A stretch of DNA of 6,189 bases, taken from the NCBI GenBank assembly GCA_934757255.1, contig CAKVLL010000051.1, positions 1 to 6,189 on the forward strand, read 5' to 3'. Position numbers and translations under genes: made by a program. The notes beneath the pieces were generated by a model that did not search any database, was not told the origin of the DNA, and saw only the letters and a program-made list of their open reading frames with translations. The number at the start of each line of letters is the position of its first letter. The stretch's first letter is position 1. This document shows positions 4,016 through 6,189 of this stretch, piece after piece. The stretch comes from an uncultured Candidatus Melainabacteria bacterium (lineage in GTDB: Bacteria > Cyanobacteriota > Vampirovibrionia > Gastranaerophilales > Gastranaerophilaceae).

Positions 4016-6189
4016 ATGGCACAAGGGTATGACGCTAGTAATATACGTGTATTAGAAGGCTTGGAAGCAGTTAGAATGCGTCCCGGCATGTACATCGGTT
4101 CAACCTCCCAAAGAGGTTTGCACCACTGTATTTATGAAATTGTTGATAACTCAATCGACGAATCATTGGCAGGTTATTGTACAGAAATTCACGTAACTGT
4201 TCACAAGGATAACAGTGTGACTGTAGAAGATAACGGTCGTGGTATTCCTGTTGACATTAAGCCTGAAACCGGTAAATCTGCATTAGAAATTGTACACACA
4301 GTGCTTCACGCAGGCGGTAAATTCGGCGATGGCGGTTATAAAGTATCAGGCGGTCTTCACGGCGTTGGTGCATCAGTCGTAAACGCTCTTTCCGAAAAAA
4401 TGGTTGTAGAAGTTTCACGTGACGGCTATGTTTGGAAACAAACATACCTAAGAGGTGAACCGACTTCTCAAGTAGAAAAAACTGTTGCTACAACAAAAAC
4501 AGGTACAAAATCAACATTCTGGCTTGACCCTGAAATTTTTACGGAAACAACTGAAATTGATGTAGATATTATTGCAACACGTTTCAGAGAAATGGCTTTC
4601 TTAAACAAAGGTTTAAAAATCATTCTTCACGATGAAAAAGACGGAAGAAAAGATGAAACATTCCACTATGAAGGCGGTATCGGAAGTTATGTAGCGTTCC
4701 TTAATCATAACAAAACAGTTATGTTTGATGAACCTATCTACATGGATAAAATGGTTGACAAAATCAAGGTTGAGGTTGCGATGCAATATACTGATTCTTA
4801 TAACGAATCAATTTTATCATTTGCTAACAACATCAACACTCACCAAGGCGGTACGCACTTAACAGGTTTTAGAAACGCTTTGACTCGTGTTTTAAATGAT
4901 TACGCAAGAACAAACAAAATTTTAAAAGATTCTGAACAAAACCTTTCAGGTGATGACGTTAGAGAAGGTTTGACTGCAATTGTTTCAGTAAAAATCGAAA
5001 ACCCTGAATTTGAAGGTCAAACAAAAGAAAAGCTTGGTAACTCAGAAGTTACAGGTGCTGTTCAGGATGTTGTTAAAGAAAAATTGCAAGAATGGTTAGA
5101 ATTTAATCCAAAACTTGCTCGTACGATTATTGAAAAAACTTTACAGGCTCAAAGAGCAAGAGAAGCTGCTCGTAAGGCTCGTGAATTAACAAGAAGAAAA
5201 TCAGTTCTTGAAAATTCAACACTTCCCGGTAAACTTGCAGACTGTTCGAACAGAGAACCTGAAAAATGCGAAATATATATTGTCGAAGGGGATTCAGCCG
5301 GTGGTTCTGCAAAACAAGGCAGAAACAGAATGTTCCAAGCAATTTTGCCATTAAGAGGTAAAATTTTGAACGTTGAAAAAGCAAGATTGGATAAGATTTA
5401 TGCTAACAATGAAATTCAATCTATGGTTCAAGCGTTCGGTATTACAATAAGTAAGAATGAAGAAGAATTCAATTTAGATAAATTGCGTTACCACAAAATC
5501 ATCATCATGACCGATGCCGACGTTGATGGTGCGCACATTAGAACACTTCTTCTAACGTTCTTCTTCCGTTATGCAAAACCGCTTATTGAAAACGGTTATG
5601 TTTATATCGCTCAACCACCTCTATTCAAGGTTACAAGCGGTAAAACTGCTGAATATTTGTATGACGAACACGCTTTAGACAAGATGTTAAAAGAACGTGG
5701 CATCAAGTCTTTGAGCTTGTCAGATAAGACAAAAACAAAAGTTAAGACAGGCGACGAATTGTTAACATTATTATCAAATATGTCAACCTTCTACAAATCT
5801 TACAACAATCCGATTTTGAACATCATTCCATCAGTTGTTCTTAGAGGTTTGATTCGTTCTGATGTTAAGGCTGAGGATTTTGAAGATCAAGCTAAAATGA
5901 CAGAAGTTGTTGAATACTTGGCTCATTATTTGAAAGACCACGCAGAAAATTATCATATTGAAGAAGCTAAGAATTATGCTGTTTCATTAAAATACAATGC
6001 TGAAACTGCAAGATATGCCATTCAATTAGACTTGTTTGAAAATGAACACGAATTAATTACTGCAAATATCATTAAGAGCAACGAATTCAAACGTTTGAAG
6101 AATTCTTATCCGCTAATCAGAGATTTCTTGATTGAAGAAGAAAAAATGCTTATTTTAGAAACTGAAAACGGAGAAGTTGAAATTACATC
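4016..6189 (+). CDS. gyrB: DNA gyrase subunit B, long type, cut by right edge (724 codons present)
   Basis: GyrB supplies the ATPase and part of the DNA-cleavage core of gyrase (with GyrA, A2B2), which introduces negative supercoils. The GHKL ATPase domain shows EIVDNSIDE (41-49; catalytic E41, Mg-binding N45), EDNGRGIP (71-78) and the lid GGLHGVGASVVNALS (112-126). The transducer domain carries GQTKEKLGN (334-342), with the ATP-contacting Lys337. TOPRIM shows EGDSAGG (424-430), PLRGKILNVEKA (445-456) and MTDADVDGAHIRT (498-510). After IAQPPLFKV (531-539) comes about 160 residues (roughly 560-724) in place of the short link to the QRYKGLGEMN block seen in B. subtilis GyrB (about 640 aa). That block is not reached by residue 724. 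The segment resembles the insert of E. coli GyrB (804 aa), for example the ITANIIKSNEFKRLKNSYP region (681-699), where E. coli has ITGGEYRRI. The frame stays open to the right edge. ParE is unlikely because it lacks this insert. recF and dnaN are not upstream. Confidence 0.97.
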   Translation, partial: MAQGYDASNIRVLEGLEAVRMRPGMYIGSTSQRGLHHCIYEIVDNSIDESLAGYCTEIHVTVHKDNSVTVEDNGRGIPVDIKPETGKSALEIVHTVLHAGGKFGDGGYKVSGGLHGVGASVVNALSEKMVVEVSRDGYVWKQTYLRGEPTSQVEKTVATTKTGTKSTFWLDPEIFTETTEIDVDIIATRFREMAFLNKGLKIILHDEKDGRKDETFHYEGGIGSYVAFLNHNKTVMFDEPIYMDKMVDKIKVEVAMQYTDSYNESILSFANNINTHQGGTHLTGFRNALTRVLNDYARTNKILKDSEQNLSGDDVREGLTAIVSVKIENPEFEGQTKEKLGNSEVTGAVQDVVKEKLQEWLEFNPKLARTIIEKTLQAQRAREAARKARELTRRKSVLENSTLPGKLADCSNREPEKCEIYIVEGDSAGGSAKQGRNRMFQAILPLRGKILNVEKARLDKIYANNEIQSMVQAFGITISKNEEEFNLDKLRYHKIIIMTDADVDGAHIRTLLLTFFFRYAKPLIENGYVYIAQPPLFKVTSGKTAEYLYDEHALDKMLKERGIKSLSLSDKTKTKVKTGDELLTLLSNMSTFYKSYNNPILNIIPSVVLRGLIRSDVKAEDFEDQAKMTEVVEYLAHYLKDHAENYHIEEAKNYAVSLKYNAETARYAIQLDLFENEHELITANIIKSNEFKRLKNSYPLIRDFLIEEEKMLILETENGEVEIT

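Noticed and set aside
4257..4445. 62-codon minus-strand open frame
   Set aside because: It is antisense to the conserved GHKL ATPase domain of gyrB and has no independent support.
5127..5384. 85-codon minus-strand open frame rich in Leu/Phe
   Set aside because: It is antisense to the gyrB TOPRIM region; the hydrophobic look comes from the reverse complement of Lys/Glu-rich codons.
1..6189. CRISPR array, tRNA/rRNA, insertion sequence, toxin-antitoxin or phage-defence genes
   Set aside because: I looked for regularly spaced repeats, tRNA-like sequence, terminal inverted repeats and transposase or nuclease motifs, and saw none.

Overview
The window comes from a low-GC bacterium that uses the standard code and strong AGGAG-type ribosome binding sites. 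The lineage cannot be fixed from the sequence. An AT-rich genome, a GyrB of the long Gram-negative type (with the large insert after TOPRIM) and an N-terminal 'INFKQG' lead on an otherwise signal-less hydrolase together make me think of a gut Gastranaerophilales/Melainabacteria-like organism. That is an inference from memory, not a demonstrated assignment.

Layout, left to right. Positions 1-317 (minus strand) hold the first 105 codons of pyrH (UMP kinase), which runs off the left edge. A 244-bp divergent intergenic region (318-561) follows. It holds a good pyrH promoter, a 12-bp palindrome and a C7A7 homopolymer junction. A small single-domain cupin gene (562-867, plus) comes next and ends at a textbook intrinsic terminator (882-913). 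An AT-rich 142-bp gap (914-1055) contains a second copy of the palindrome core. It precedes a complete UshA/5'-nucleotidase-family metallophosphatase (1056-2645) with no signal peptide. An 82-bp gap with a TATAAT promoter leads to a complete DUF2229/2-hydroxyacyl-CoA dehydratase-activase-related protein (2728-3855). A 160-bp gap with an extended -10 promoter and a structured leader leads to gyrB (4016 to the right edge), of which 724 codons are present.

The five genes look like separate transcription units. Each gap is 82 bp or longer, and promoter-like elements can be proposed in each, strong ones before pyrH, the CoA-activase-like gene and gyrB. I see no operon and no shared pathway: UMP kinase and the nucleotidase both touch nucleotide metabolism, but they are far apart and divergently or separately expressed. 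There are no tRNA or rRNA genes, CRISPR arrays, insertion sequences or prophage genes. I did not find a new multi-gene system. The items most worth checking are the palindrome shared by two intergenic regions, the unusual N-terminus of the metallophosphatase, the solitary CoA-activase-like protein, the C7A7 tract and the gyrB leader.
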